In this document: positions 16,979 to 23,607 of the stretch, in pieces
Layout: every line of letters begins with the position of its first letter
Position numbering within the stretch: the first letter of the stretch is position 1
Virus record (IMG/VR): IMGVR_UViG_3300022752_000098
Location: 1-53,354 of that record
DNA from: a virus
DNA: 53,354 nucleotides
Strand: one strand, 5' to 3'
Made by a program: the position numbers and the translations under genes
The notes under the pieces: generated by a model
The model's database searches: none
What the model was told of the DNA's origin: nothing
Seen by the model: the letters and a program-made list of their open reading frames with translations, nothing else

Positions 16979-18186
16979 TGGCTGAATCACAAAAACCAAT
17001 GGCGTTTCTTGAAACTCTTGATAAGACGCAAGAAAAATTTGCAGATGAGATTATTGAAAAGTCTAAAATGAAAGGCATGGATCCTCGCCTTAGTTTGGCT
17101 TTGGTCTATCGAGAGAGCAAGTTTGATCCCAACGCTGTAGGTGGAGTTGGTGAGATTGGTCTTTTTCAAGTCAAGCCTTCTACTGGCAAGTTGATGGGTT
17201 ATTCGGAAAAAGATCTTAGAAATCCTTCCAAAAACATTGATGCTGGGTTGCAGTATTTAAACCAGAACTTGATCAAGTTCAATGATCCAGTGCTGGCTGT
17301 GGCTGGGTACAACGCAGGCCCTGACCACCCGTACTTTGCAGACCCCAAGATTCCTTTGCCTGAGAGCACGGTTAATTACGTCAGAGACATCAAAGATCTT
17401 GGTGGGTTTACTGAGACACCTAAAGAAGACACATCACCTCCTCCCCCTCCTCCTTCAGAGCCTGCGTCAGAGGATGACCTGCGCAAGCAAAAAGCCGCCA
17501 TGATTGGTGGGTTAGGTGGGTTTGGTGCGGGTGCGGCTCAGACGATGTTTGGTGGTGGTGGGCAAGGTGGTGTGACGACGAACGCGCAGACCCCCGGCGG
17601 GCGCTACGCCGCCAAGACTGGTTACGGCATAGGAGAAGGCTCCACCAAAGAGGTTATAGATCGCTACAAGAGGTTTGCGCCACAACCCTTGGGTGAGCAG
17701 ATGTTGGCTGATCCTAAGAAGAGCTCCATGGGGGCAGGCCCTCGGAGCTTGCAGGTGGTGCCCGGGACTGTTGCGCCGCTCTCCATCAACAGACAGGTTC
17801 CTACTCCACCTCCAACTCCCACGCTTCAAAACATACGTCAAGGCGCGCAGGCTATGGGGAATGTGATGGGGAGGATCCCCGTGGTGCCCGGAGTCCTTGG
17901 CGGAGCCACCACAGGCTACCAAGGTCAGGAAGCATTTGATCGTTACCAAAAGGGTGACATGACAGGAGCTACCATCGCTGGTATGGGCGCTCTAGGAGGG
18001 CTTGCATCAATGGTTCCTCACCCAGCTACCAGAGCACTCGGTGCTCTGGTAGCTACGGTCTCTCCTGCCGCTCTAGCGGTGCTTGACAAGATGCGTACAA
18101 TGAACCAACAACCCAAGGTTCCTGCATCGCCTGAAGAATTACAGAATGCAAAAAATCCTGCTTTCATGTATCCTAGCATCCGTTGA
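16978..18186 (+). CDS. virion lytic transglycosylase (SLT domain)
   Basis: A 402-residue protein. Residues about 20-140 are a Slt/GEWL-type transglycosylase domain with catalytic E46 in ALVYRESKFD, then GEIGLFQVKPSTG and VAGYNAGP. This enzyme cleaves peptidoglycan glycan strands and would open the wall during DNA entry. A Pro-rich linker (residues about 152-165, PPPPPPSEP) leads to a Gly-rich, hydrophobic C-terminal region (GGLGGFGAGAAQTMFGGGG; MGALGGLASMV) that may enter the membrane. It is the last gene before a strong terminator, closing the structural operon. Confidence 0.85.
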   Translation: MAESQKPMAFLETLDKTQEKFADEIIEKSKMKGMDPRLSLALVYRESKFDPNAVGGVGEIGLFQVKPSTGKLMGYSEKDLRNPSKNIDAGLQYLNQNLIKFNDPVLAVAGYNAGPDHPYFADPKIPLPESTVNYVRDIKDLGGFTETPKEDTSPPPPPPSEPASEDDLRKQKAAMIGGLGGFGAGAAQTMFGGGGQGGVTTNAQTPGGRYAAKTGYGIGEGSTKEVIDRYKRFAPQPLGEQMLADPKKSSMGAGPRSLQVVPGTVAPLSINRQVPTPPPTPTLQNIRQGAQAMGNVMGRIPVVPGVLGGATTGYQGQEAFDRYQKGDMTGATIAGMGALGGLASMVPHPATRALGALVATVSPAALAVLDKMRTMNQQPKVPASPEELQNAKNPAFMYPSIR

Positions 18187-18227
18187 GTTGTCCTTTCATA
18201 GAGCTAAACGCAGTTGCCTATGAATTT

Positions 18228-18258
18228 GCCCTCCCCTAATACGGGAGGGCTTTTTTTT
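18228..18258 (+). terminator. rho-independent terminator of the virion operon
   Basis: A perfect 8-bp GC stem GCCCTCCC (18228-18235) with GGGAGGGC (18243-18250) and a 7-nt loop, followed by eight T. It lies between converging operons and has the T-run only on the + side, so it ends rightward transcription. Confidence 0.9.
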
Positions 18259-18481
18259 ACAGCTCTTGCTCAAACCTCTTAGCATCCACAAGGTCGTCAA
18301 ACTCGTGGCATTCCTTACGGTCTCTAGGGTTTTCATTGAACTCTGGTTTGGCAAAGTCCCTGACCACGTAGTACCGCTGAGCGTCCTCTGACCAAGCTTT
18401 GATTTGATCAAGAAAGATTGGAAGCTGGGAGGGCTTCCAGTCCTCGCCGAACAGCTCATTGACAAACTGCTTAGGCGTCAT
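18257..18481 (-). CDS. small hypothetical protein
   Basis: A 74-residue acidic protein (MTPKQFVNELFGEDWKP, ending FDDLVDAKRFEQEL). It is the last gene of the leftward operon, its ATG overlaps the previous stop, and its stop lies at the T-run of the opposing terminator. No function is recognised. Confidence 0.6.
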   Translation of the reverse strand: MTPKQFVNELFGEDWKPSQLPIFLDQIKAWSEDAQRYYVVRDFAKPEFNENPRDRKECHEFDDLVDAKRFEQEL

Positions 18482-18705
18482 AGGTTCTCGCGGTATTCAC
18501 CAAGGGCGCGAGCTACGTTGGTGTTGAGCGAGTTAACAAACTTGATGCACATGTCGCGCTCTGTTTTAACAATAGCAGGCATAGCCGCCATGATGAAGCC
18601 GTCAGCCAGATTCTGAAGATCTTCCTCGAGAAAGTTATAGTTTTCCTCAAGTTGGATCTTAAAAAAGGCTTGTTTGATGTCGTCTGGGGTTAGATAGGGG
18701 TTCAT
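18478..18705 (-). CDS. small hypothetical protein
   Basis: A 75-residue, mostly helical protein (LTPDDIKQAFFKIQLEENYNF, GFIMAAMPAIVKTERDM). It overlaps both neighbours by four bases, so it is translated as part of the recombination operon. No family is recognised. Confidence 0.6.
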   Translation of the reverse strand: MNPYLTPDDIKQAFFKIQLEENYNFLEEDLQNLADGFIMAAMPAIVKTERDMCIKFVNSLNTNVARALGEYRENL

Positions 18706-19463
18706 GTGTGTTTGTTTTTTGCTTGCCAGTATTTGAGGAGGTGATAAAACATCTCCTCCCCGCGTTCGAGGTCTTCTTCAGACCATTCTTTGGTGACGCA
18801 GAGCCCGGGCTCCGTGACCGACACAAAGACGTTTGCGCATCTTGCACGAGGAAGATTTACCCCCAAGCGATAAGCGGCTAATTGCATCAGGTGCTCGTCA
18901 TAAACGTCCACCTTGTTTGGATCTGTGAATTCCTTTGTTTTAAAGTCAATCACCACGCCATCGCCGTCTTCGGTGTGTAGGTCTAGCTTGCCTCCAAACC
19001 CTAGCTCATTGGCGAAGGACTTCTCAGCAACCCACGTAGGCTCACCAAAGTGCTTCTTGACCTCCTCACCTACACCCAATTGGTACTCGACCATGTTAGC
19101 GATCATGACGCCTTCGTACCAGCTCTCAAGCGCTGTGTGCACCTCTGTACCGCGCTGGGCGGCGGCGCGAGCGTGTTCCTTGGAGTCTTTGATGACCCGC
19201 TGGACGTAGAGGTCTTCTGCCTCATCTGGCGCCCTTGGGAGGGTCATGGCGGCGAGCATCATTTGGTTGAGCTTCCACGCCTCGAGACCCGGCTTCGCGG
19301 CACAGCCAATGATCGTTGTTACCGATGGCACAAGATCTAGCTTGCGCGCATCCGCTAGTGTAGTGTTGCGTAGATTCCCGTTCTTGGCTTCTACGGTGTA
19401 TTTTGGTGCACCTTGGCGAGTGTACCAATGGGAGCTTTCACTTGCTCGTACAGTTATTGACAT
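18702..19463 (-). CDS. PD-(D/E)XK exonuclease, RecB/Cas4-like
   Basis: A 253-residue nuclease. GTEVH (residues 105-109), E147, D161 in GGKLDLH and D173-F-K175-T-K177 give the H...E...D...DxK order of RecB-type PD-(D/E)XK exonucleases. It would resect double-stranded phage DNA during recombination or repair. The SSB-like gene in the same operon fits such a module, but no RecT/Beta-type annealing protein was recognised. The start has only modest ribosome-site support. Length is normal for phage exonucleases of this class. Confidence 0.8.
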   Translation of the reverse strand: MSITVRASESSHWYTRQGAPKYTVEAKNGNLRNTTLADARKLDLVPSVTTIIGCAAKPGLEAWKLNQMMLAAMTLPRAPDEAEDLYVQRVIKDSKEHARAAAQRGTEVHTALESWYEGVMIANMVEYQLGVGEEVKKHFGEPTWVAEKSFANELGFGGKLDLHTEDGDGVVIDFKTKEFTDPNKVDVYDEHLMQLAAYRLGVNLPRARCANVFVSVTEPGLCVTKEWSEEDLERGEEMFYHLLKYWQAKNKHT

Positions 19464-19471
19464 TTTGTCCT

Positions 19472-19834
19472 TCAGTGGTTAATTTTTGATCGCCAGACAT
19501 TGAGCTTCATGCCGTGCACCTTGCGGCTTTCGGCTGTAGTGATGCCTGCGTACTCGATGACGTTGTTCTTTTTTGCCATGTTCACAATGTGCCCCCAAGC
19601 GCGAGGCTCAGGTGGTGGGGGAACGTCTAAGCTGTCACGCCTAACTTGCTCTGTGGTGAACTCATGGTGCAACTTTGCGTACTGAACAAACGTCTCGTAG
19701 GCAATTGTTTTCCATTCTTCGCCAGCGTTATCAGCCGCAACCTTTGCCAAGGCGTGGCCAAGCTGTAAACCCGTAGGTGGGGGCAGATGCCCCCCAAACA
19801 GGTCAAGTGTTAATTCGTCCCGTTCGTTTTTCAT
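19472..19834 (-). CDS. conserved phage protein, probable winged-helix
   Basis: I start at 19834 (MKNERDELTLDLF), five bases upstream of which lies the HNH stop, instead of a longer frame entering the HNH gene; 120 residues. The C-terminal half (FTTEQVRRD, PPPEPRAWGHIVNMAKKNNVIEYAG, VWRSK) looks like a winged-helix DNA-binding domain often seen in phage recombination regions. Role unknown; DNA binding is inferred from fold resemblance and operon. Confidence 0.55.
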   Translation of the reverse strand: MKNERDELTLDLFGGHLPPPTGLQLGHALAKVAADNAGEEWKTIAYETFVQYAKLHHEFTTEQVRRDSLDVPPPPEPRAWGHIVNMAKKNNVIEYAGITTAESRKVHGMKLNVWRSKINH

Positions 19835-19836
19835 GA

Positions 19837-20262
19837 TCAGAACTCTTCCCTTAGCTCTTTGTGACGTTGTTTGTGGCAAGGCTCGCAGAGCCACATAACG
19901 TCAAGAGGTTTGTCGTAGTCTTCATGATGTGCAAGAGACTTAACTTCTGCACAACGAACACAAGGTTGCCGAATAAGTTCGCCAGCACGAATTGCTCTTG
20001 CAACGGCTGAGTGAGCCACTGTTCTGCGCTTGTCTTCAGCTCTCCAAGCCCTAGTAACTTCCGTTTGAAGCTTGAGTCTGTGTGGCAATTTGCCGCGCTC
20101 TCTGTCGTATTCACGAATTTTTTCAAGGTTTTTTTCACGGTGTTTCCCTACGTCGTTTTTGGTACAGGCCTTGCATTTATTCAAATAACCGTCGCCCATT
20201 TGTGAGTGTTTATAAAACTCTGTGAATGGCTTGACTGTTTTGCATTTAAAACATTCCTTCAT
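19837..20262 (-). CDS. HNH endonuclease with two zinc-binding clusters
   Basis: A 141-residue protein. C4/C7 and C30/C33 form an N-terminal zinc cluster. C101/C104, H112-H113, and C126/C129 with H130 and H134 form an HNH core (SLAHHEDYD, MWLCEPCHKQRH). Such free-standing HNH proteins are common mobile nucleases in phages. It has a perfect AAGGAGGT ribosome site five bases before ATG and a TATAAT box just upstream, unlike its neighbours, which suggests an independent expression unit inserted between the SSB-like gene and the winged-helix gene. Confidence 0.8.
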   Translation of the reverse strand: MKECFKCKTVKPFTEFYKHSQMGDGYLNKCKACTKNDVGKHREKNLEKIREYDRERGKLPHRLKLQTEVTRAWRAEDKRRTVAHSAVARAIRAGELIRQPCVRCAEVKSLAHHEDYDKPLDVMWLCEPCHKQRHKELREEF

Positions 20263-20267
20263 GACGC

Positions 20268-20294
20268 ACCTCCTTATGTTGATGCGCCATTATA
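20268..20294 (-). promoter_or_regulatory. -10 box (TATAAT) and strong SD of the HNH gene
   Basis: On the minus strand TATAAT (20289-20294) lies about 30 bases before the HNH ATG, and AAGGAGGT lies at 20268-20275. No good -35 is visible at 17 bases. It may be a minor internal promoter. Confidence 0.4.
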
Positions 20295-20304
20295 CCCGTT
20301 CTAA

Positions 20305-20973
20305 TCAAAAAGGAAGGTCATCCTCCATATCATCAAAGCCAGAGCCAGATGAGCCTGAAGCCGCTTTAACGGCGTTTTGGGCGGGTTTTTTGGCTTGCTT
20401 AGCCTGCCACTCAGGTGAAGCCTGAATTTTCTCCTTGAGCCCTTTACCGAACGTCTCAAAAAGATCGTAGTCGGGCTCAGCCAAACGGAAGATTTGGTTG
20501 GGGTTTACGGCAGGGGGTAAGCCAGCTTGTTTGACAATGGGTGGGACGGGAGAGATGCTACCAACGTTGGAGTACATCTTGCCGTTCTTGCCCGGTCTCT
20601 GGATCACGTTCAACATGCACCAAGCCCCAAGGATGGAGGAGATGTCAAAGCGGCGCATCTCTTCCTCTGTAAACGGCTTGTTTCTCCAACCTTGCAGGTC
20701 AGTGCGCAAGTTAGCCTTCTCGTTCCAGCTTAGTGTGTAATTCTTGAAGATGGCTAGAGGGTTACCAGTGTTGGTGACCAGCTCGTTGCCGCTGTCGTCT
20801 TTGCCATGGAGCTCCCAGCCCAGCATGATCTTGCGCTGTTGCTTTGTCTCGCCCATGTATTCGACTGTTTGAGTTCCAAGGTCAACGATGCGATAGCAAC
20901 GCGCCAAGTGAAGCCCTGCGGGTACTGGGGTGAACTCACCGCCAGTGGATGTGTTTTCTACAATAAATGTCAT
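20305..20973 (-). CDS. single-stranded DNA-binding protein-like
   Basis: A 222-residue protein. A folded N-terminal part (FTPVPAGLHLARCYRIVDLG, QRKIMLGWELHG, FKNYTLSWNEKANLR) is followed by an Ala/Gly/Ser linker and the acidic tip DDMEDDLPF. The tip matches the DDxPF tail by which SSB proteins recruit partner enzymes. Together with the exonuclease gene downstream, a role in covering single-stranded DNA during replication and recombination is likely. The body is not a textbook OB-fold by eye, so this is inferred from tail and context. Confidence 0.65.
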   Translation of the reverse strand: MTFIVENTSTGGEFTPVPAGLHLARCYRIVDLGTQTVEYMGETKQQRKIMLGWELHGKDDSGNELVTNTGNPLAIFKNYTLSWNEKANLRTDLQGWRNKPFTEEEMRRFDISSILGAWCMLNVIQRPGKNGKMYSNVGSISPVPPIVKQAGLPPAVNPNQIFRLAEPDYDLFETFGKGLKEKIQASPEWQAKQAKKPAQNAVKAASGSSGSGFDDMEDDLPF

Positions 20974-21134
20974 GATTTTTCCTTAAAAATTTCGTTAAAT
21001 TGGCTAGTAAATTGGTTAATAAATTCGTCAAGTATTGGGCTGTTTTTCTTTGCCTCCTCAAGTAAATATTTGCTGTATTCCTGTTGTTCAACAGGGTCGT
21101 TTTTCCATTGTTCGTACTCTTGATTTGTTGCCAT
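20970..21134 (-). CDS. 54-residue hypothetical protein
   Basis: ATG at 21134, stop overlapping the SSB-like start (TCATGA pattern). The product begins MATNQEYEQWKNDP and is fully charged and helical (EQQEYSKYLLEEAKKN, FNEIFKEKS). The frame fills the gap exactly and couples to its neighbour, which supports it as real. No function is recognised. Confidence 0.55.
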   Translation of the reverse strand: MATNQEYEQWKNDPVEQQEYSKYLLEEAKKNSPILDEFINQFTSQFNEIFKEKS

Positions 21135-21142
21135 GGTTATTC

Positions 21143-21352
21143 TCAATCTGAGTCTCCAAAAAATAATGCCATACCCACGTAGTCAGGAAGCTTCATGCCG
21201 CCGTTGTAGATGTGGTTGATGTCAATGTTCTCGTTCATGCCTTCGGCAATGCCAGCGTAGTAATGAAGCTGTTCTGTGTTCCAGTCCAGCACCATCAAAA
21301 AGCCAAGCCGTCCCTTACTCGTGTCATACCAAATTGTGTCCTGTAGGTTCAT
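21143..21352 (-). CDS. small hypothetical protein
   Basis: A 69-residue protein (LQDTIWYDTSKGRLGFLMVLDW, HIYNGGMKLPDYVGMALFFGDSD). Its ATG overlaps the stop of the upstream gene by four bases. It is a compact, probably beta-rich fold. No family is recognised. Confidence 0.55.
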   Translation of the reverse strand: MNLQDTIWYDTSKGRLGFLMVLDWNTEQLHYYAGIAEGMNENIDINHIYNGGMKLPDYVGMALFFGDSD

Positions 21353-22242
21353 TGTGTTTCCAATGCATATATTTTGTTAATCTTTGAACCGATACCAGCA
21401 TTCACAACTGTTGAGTTCACCCAAGTATTGCCTATTGGTAACCTACGAATATGACCACGACGAAGGTGCTCTCTGGGTGATCTATGGCTTGCATCACCAA
21501 AGCCCTTGGCGGATTTTGATTGACTTGCAACTGTCAAGACGTGATAGTCATTAAAGGGTAGCGCTCCTCGCTTCATTGCCCCTTTATTCATCTTGCGCTG
21601 TGGAAGTGATTCAATGCCCACATTCTTGCAAGACAGTGCTTCTATTAAACCCATCACCGAGTTGCACTCGTCCATCATGTCGCAGTAGGCGTTTTCTTGC
21701 CATTTTTCCCCAAAATGTTTTTCAGCCAAACCACAAGTGTCGTGAAAATACACGCCCAATTTTTCAACTGATTTGCTACCAAGTACTTTTTCAAGCTGGT
21801 CATCTTTTATAAAATCGTCTTCTTTGGCGTTTGTTAACACACAAGCTAAATACGGTTGAATTTGCCAGCGTTCAATTAAATTAACATTGAAGCAAACCAT
21901 TGACGCAACGGTAATTACATCTTGATGTTGCGATGCAATAACAATTCTTTTTCTTGCTGGCGAGACTTTGGTGGCTCCAAAATATTTTTCTGAAATACCA
22001 CCCTTATTGGTACATTCATATTCAATGACAATTGATTCATATGGGAGTTTGATAATTTCAGGCAAAGCGGCAAGTTCGGTGTCAAAAATTTTGCCGTTTT
22101 CTGGCATAACAAACTTAACTGCGTTGAAAGCCGTATGGAAGATTGTTTTGACAAAACTTTCATATTCGTCAGTGTCACAAATTCTTTTGTATGAACCAAG
22201 GATAGATGGCGCGGCTTTGCGCAAGTAATCATGTGGTTGCAT
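21349..22242 (-). CDS. conserved protein of unknown function with basic C-terminal motif
   Basis: I start at ATG 22242 (MQPHDYLRKAAPS) because it overlaps the preceding stop (TGATG), rather than at TTG 22254; 297 residues. The last 80 residues hold an Arg/His-rich block (RKMNKGAMKRGALPFND, SHRSPREHLRRGHIRRLP, WVNSTVV), which I recall as a widespread motif in phage and plasmid proteins with no known role. The N-terminal two thirds are mixed alpha/beta. A nucleic-acid-binding role is possible from the basic motif. Confidence 0.6.
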   Translation of the reverse strand: MQPHDYLRKAAPSILGSYKRICDTDEYESFVKTIFHTAFNAVKFVMPENGKIFDTELAALPEIIKLPYESIVIEYECTNKGGISEKYFGATKVSPARKRIVIASQHQDVITVASMVCFNVNLIERWQIQPYLACVLTNAKEDDFIKDDQLEKVLGSKSVEKLGVYFHDTCGLAEKHFGEKWQENAYCDMMDECNSVMGLIEALSCKNVGIESLPQRKMNKGAMKRGALPFNDYHVLTVASQSKSAKGFGDASHRSPREHLRRGHIRRLPIGNTWVNSTVVNAGIGSKINKIYALETQ

Positions 22243-22340
22243 CAAGGTCTCCAAATAAACACATCAAGGGCCAAGATGACTGCGCCAATGGCAAACAGGA
22301 TCACATTGACGGTGAGGGTGCGGAATTCTTTGTCGGTCAT
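22242..22340 (-). CDS. 32-residue membrane peptide
   Basis: ATG 22340 overlaps the preceding stop (ATGA) and its TGA overlaps the next ATG. After MTDKEFRTLT comes one membrane helix (VNVILFAIGAVILALDVFIW). Tight coupling on both sides supports it as a real gene. Function unknown. Confidence 0.55.
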   Translation of the reverse strand: MTDKEFRTLTVNVILFAIGAVILALDVFIWRP

Positions 22341-22570
22341 GCTTTTCTCGCTTTCAGCATGGCATCTGCAATTGAATAAGATTCTTCCGCAATGATTGGA
22401 AAAAATTCATCCCAATCGGCATAGTCATCGTTATCAGTTTCAAACTGAGTTCTTCGATGAGAAGCCATAGTTTGCATAGCTTTAGCCGCAAAGTAATCAC
22501 GCAAAGTCATGCCTTCAATTTTTTCTTTGTACATATTTTCATGTGGGAATGCGTACTCTTTTTTCATCAC
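22337..22570 (-). CDS. small conserved phage protein
   Basis: A 77-residue protein with EGMTLRDYFAAKAMQTM and EESYSIADAMLKARKA. This GMTLRDYFAAKAMQ pattern is very common in small early phage genes of proteobacteria. No function is known. It overlaps both neighbours by four bases. Confidence 0.7.
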   Translation of the reverse strand: MMKKEYAFPHENMYKEKIEGMTLRDYFAAKAMQTMASHRRTQFETDNDDYADWDEFFPIIAEESYSIADAMLKARKA

Positions 22571-22785
22571 AAATCCAATGCAAAAAGGGTTGTGAAGATA
22601 GCGAACAAGAAGACCATGTACGCAACCCAGCCATAGACACGGCGCTCTGAGAACTCAGGCTCAATGCCAAGCAGAGCCATCTGAATGCGTTCAGCATCAG
22701 CGCTCATGTAGTTTTTGGGGGGAGGGCTGTACATACAGCCAATGCGAAGACCAGACTTGGTCGTGAGGGGAAGGTGTTTTTCCAT
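22567..22785 (-). CDS. small C-terminally membrane-anchored protein
   Basis: I choose ATG 22785, which has GGAG six bases upstream and lies downstream of the predicted leftward promoter. The longer frame to 22845 would begin upstream of that transcript. The 72-residue product has a soluble N-terminus (LPLTTKSGLRIGCMYSPPP) and a C-terminal membrane helix (YGWVAYMVFLFAIFTTLFAL). It is the first gene of the leftward operon. Function unknown. Confidence 0.6.
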   Translation of the reverse strand: MEKHLPLTTKSGLRIGCMYSPPPKNYMSADAERIQMALLGIEPEFSERRVYGWVAYMVFLFAIFTTLFALDL

Positions 22786-22820
22786 TTGATTCTCCATAAC
22801 CGCCGTATCGGCGTGCACGA

Positions 22821-22850
22821 ATCTTAACACGATGTTAAAAACCATTGCAA
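22821..22850 (-). promoter_or_regulatory. leftward early promoter
   Basis: On the minus strand TTGCAA (22845-22850), an 18-base spacer and TAAGAT (22821-22826) face the recombination operon. The first gene starts about 30 bases after the expected start point. A 15-nt palindrome overlaps the -10 box, so the promoter is probably repressed by a phage regulator. Confidence 0.55.
22824..22838. promoter_or_regulatory. operator-like palindrome TTAAC-N5-GTTAA, site 1
   Basis: The sequence TTAACACGATGTTAA has two perfect 5-nt half sites. It overlaps the -10 box and spacer of the leftward promoter. The same half sites and the same inner GAT occur at 28255-28269, again overlapping a TAAGAT box. Confidence 0.55.
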
Positions 22851-22897
22851 CACAATCCTGAGTAAGTTGTGGGGTTTCTTTTAATTCAAAGTTAATG

Positions 22898-22903
22898 TAT
22901 ACT
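22898..22903 (+). promoter_or_regulatory. candidate -10 box for the structured region
   Basis: TATACT preceded by TG. The -35 region is poor. An RNA starting 6-8 bases later would begin exactly at the first stem of the structured region (22909). Confidence 0.35.
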
Positions 22904-23000
22904 CTGCCGCGTTGGTGGTGTATTGGGTTAGCGCCGATACAGACTTAACCGTCGGACGAAACGCTTAAAAGCACACTGCTTTATGTGAGCCACCAACGCC

Positions 23001-23086
23001 AACACGCATGGGGATTGACTCGGCAACCAAGGTAGGCGTGGGCTGGAACGATAAGCCCGTTACCACGCACAGTCCCCAGCCGTGTT
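23001..23086 (+). repeat. hairpin unit 1 of a duplicated 17-nt arm pair
   Basis: Left arm 23001-23017, right arm 23070-23086; 15 of 17 positions pair, one as G-T, with a CA/GC internal mismatch. The 52-nt insert folds into GCGTG/CACGC around GGCT/AGCC. Confidence 0.85.
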
Positions 23087-23161
23087 GATGGATGCATACA
23101 TCAATCGTCTTGGACACGCAGACGTTAACGTGAGGTGGATCTCGGTGGAATCCCGAGAGCT

Positions 23162-23223
23162 AACATGCATGGGGATTGTCCTCTGGGGGTTCCCGGAGGC
23201 CCGGAACAGTCCCCAGCCGTGTT
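23162..23223 (+). repeat. hairpin unit 2 of a duplicated 17-nt arm pair
   Basis: The left arm differs from unit 1 at one base (C to T, changing a C-G pair to T-G). The right arm is identical over 17 nt. The same CA/GC internal mismatch is kept. The 28-nt insert is unrelated and folds as CCTC/GAGG around GGG/CCC. Confidence 0.85.
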
Positions 23224-23300
23224 GGCGAACTGTAGTGGAGTGCAACCCCTCATAGTTGTATCTAAAACACGCTGATCGCCAACAAACAATTAAGGACACG

Positions 23301-23504
23301 ATGACATTGCGGGAGTATTTTGAGTCGGAGCCGTTGGGCGCACGTGGTGAGATGGCTAAGTATTTGGGCATTAGCCTGACATGGATGTCGCTGTTAATCC
23401 ATGAGCGTAGAACTGCGTCTGCCGCTTTGGCGGTAAAGATTGAGAAAGCAACTCAAGGGCTGGTCACAAGAAAAGACTTGCGTCCAGATTTGTTTTTCGT
23501 GTAA
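23301..23504 (+). CDS. Cro/YdaS-like helix-turn-helix regulator
   Basis: I start at ATG 23301 with AAGGA five bases upstream; longer frames would enter the structured region. The 67-residue product begins MTLREYFESEPLG. A helix-turn-helix (RGEMAKYLGISLTWMSLLIHER) is followed by ALAVKIEKATQGLVTRKDLRPDLF, the ending typical of YdaS/Cro-type phage regulators. It is the first gene of the rightward early operon and the only obvious transcription regulator in the window, so it probably acts on the nearby early operators. DNA target is inferred. Confidence 0.8.
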   Translation: MTLREYFESEPLGARGEMAKYLGISLTWMSLLIHERRTASAALAVKIEKATQGLVTRKDLRPDLFFV

Positions 23505-23607
23505 CATAGTTTGAAACACGGCTAGGTTTGGGGTAGCTCCCCTTACCGAAAAGCGTCCCATCCCCGCCTGCCGCAGTTTCTTTAGGGATGTGAATTTTGG
23601 GATCGGT

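Larger units (their letters stand above)
22909..23283 (+). ncRNA. highly structured non-coding region (candidate RNA or leader)
   Basis: No protein-like frame is found in the 515 nt between the leftward start at 22785 and the regulator at 23301. The + strand folds into successive stems: GCGTTGGTGG/CCACCAACGC (22909-22918 with 22990-22999); AACACGCATGGGGATTG with CAGTCCCCAGCCGTGTT (23001-23017 with 23070-23086); a second copy of these arms at 23162-23178 and 23207-23223; TTGATG/CATCAA (23085-23090 with 23099-23104); and GTTGGCGA/TCGCCAAC (23221-23228 with 23276-23283). Inner hairpins include GGGCT/AGCCC. The non-Watson-Crick pairs in the repeated arms are G-T, which pair as G-U only if the + strand is transcribed. 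It could be a small RNA, the 5' leader of the regulator gene, or a replication origin. Confidence 0.5.

Noticed and set aside
22909-23283. tRNA, tmRNA or CRISPR array in the structured region
   Set aside because: No T-loop GTTCGANTC, no acceptor-CCA layout and no tag frame were found. The repeated arms occur only twice and as inverted pairs, not as regular direct repeats with spacers.
22905-23504. Temperate lifestyle (attachment site, integrase, CI repressor)
   Set aside because: Only a small Cro/YdaS-like regulator is present; no integrase, excisionase or large repressor gene is seen in the window.
23509-23607. Terminator in the gap after the regulator (GGGG-TAGCT-CCCC at about 23530)
   Set aside because: The stem is only four pairs with a small loop and has no T-run; nothing else is supported in this gap.
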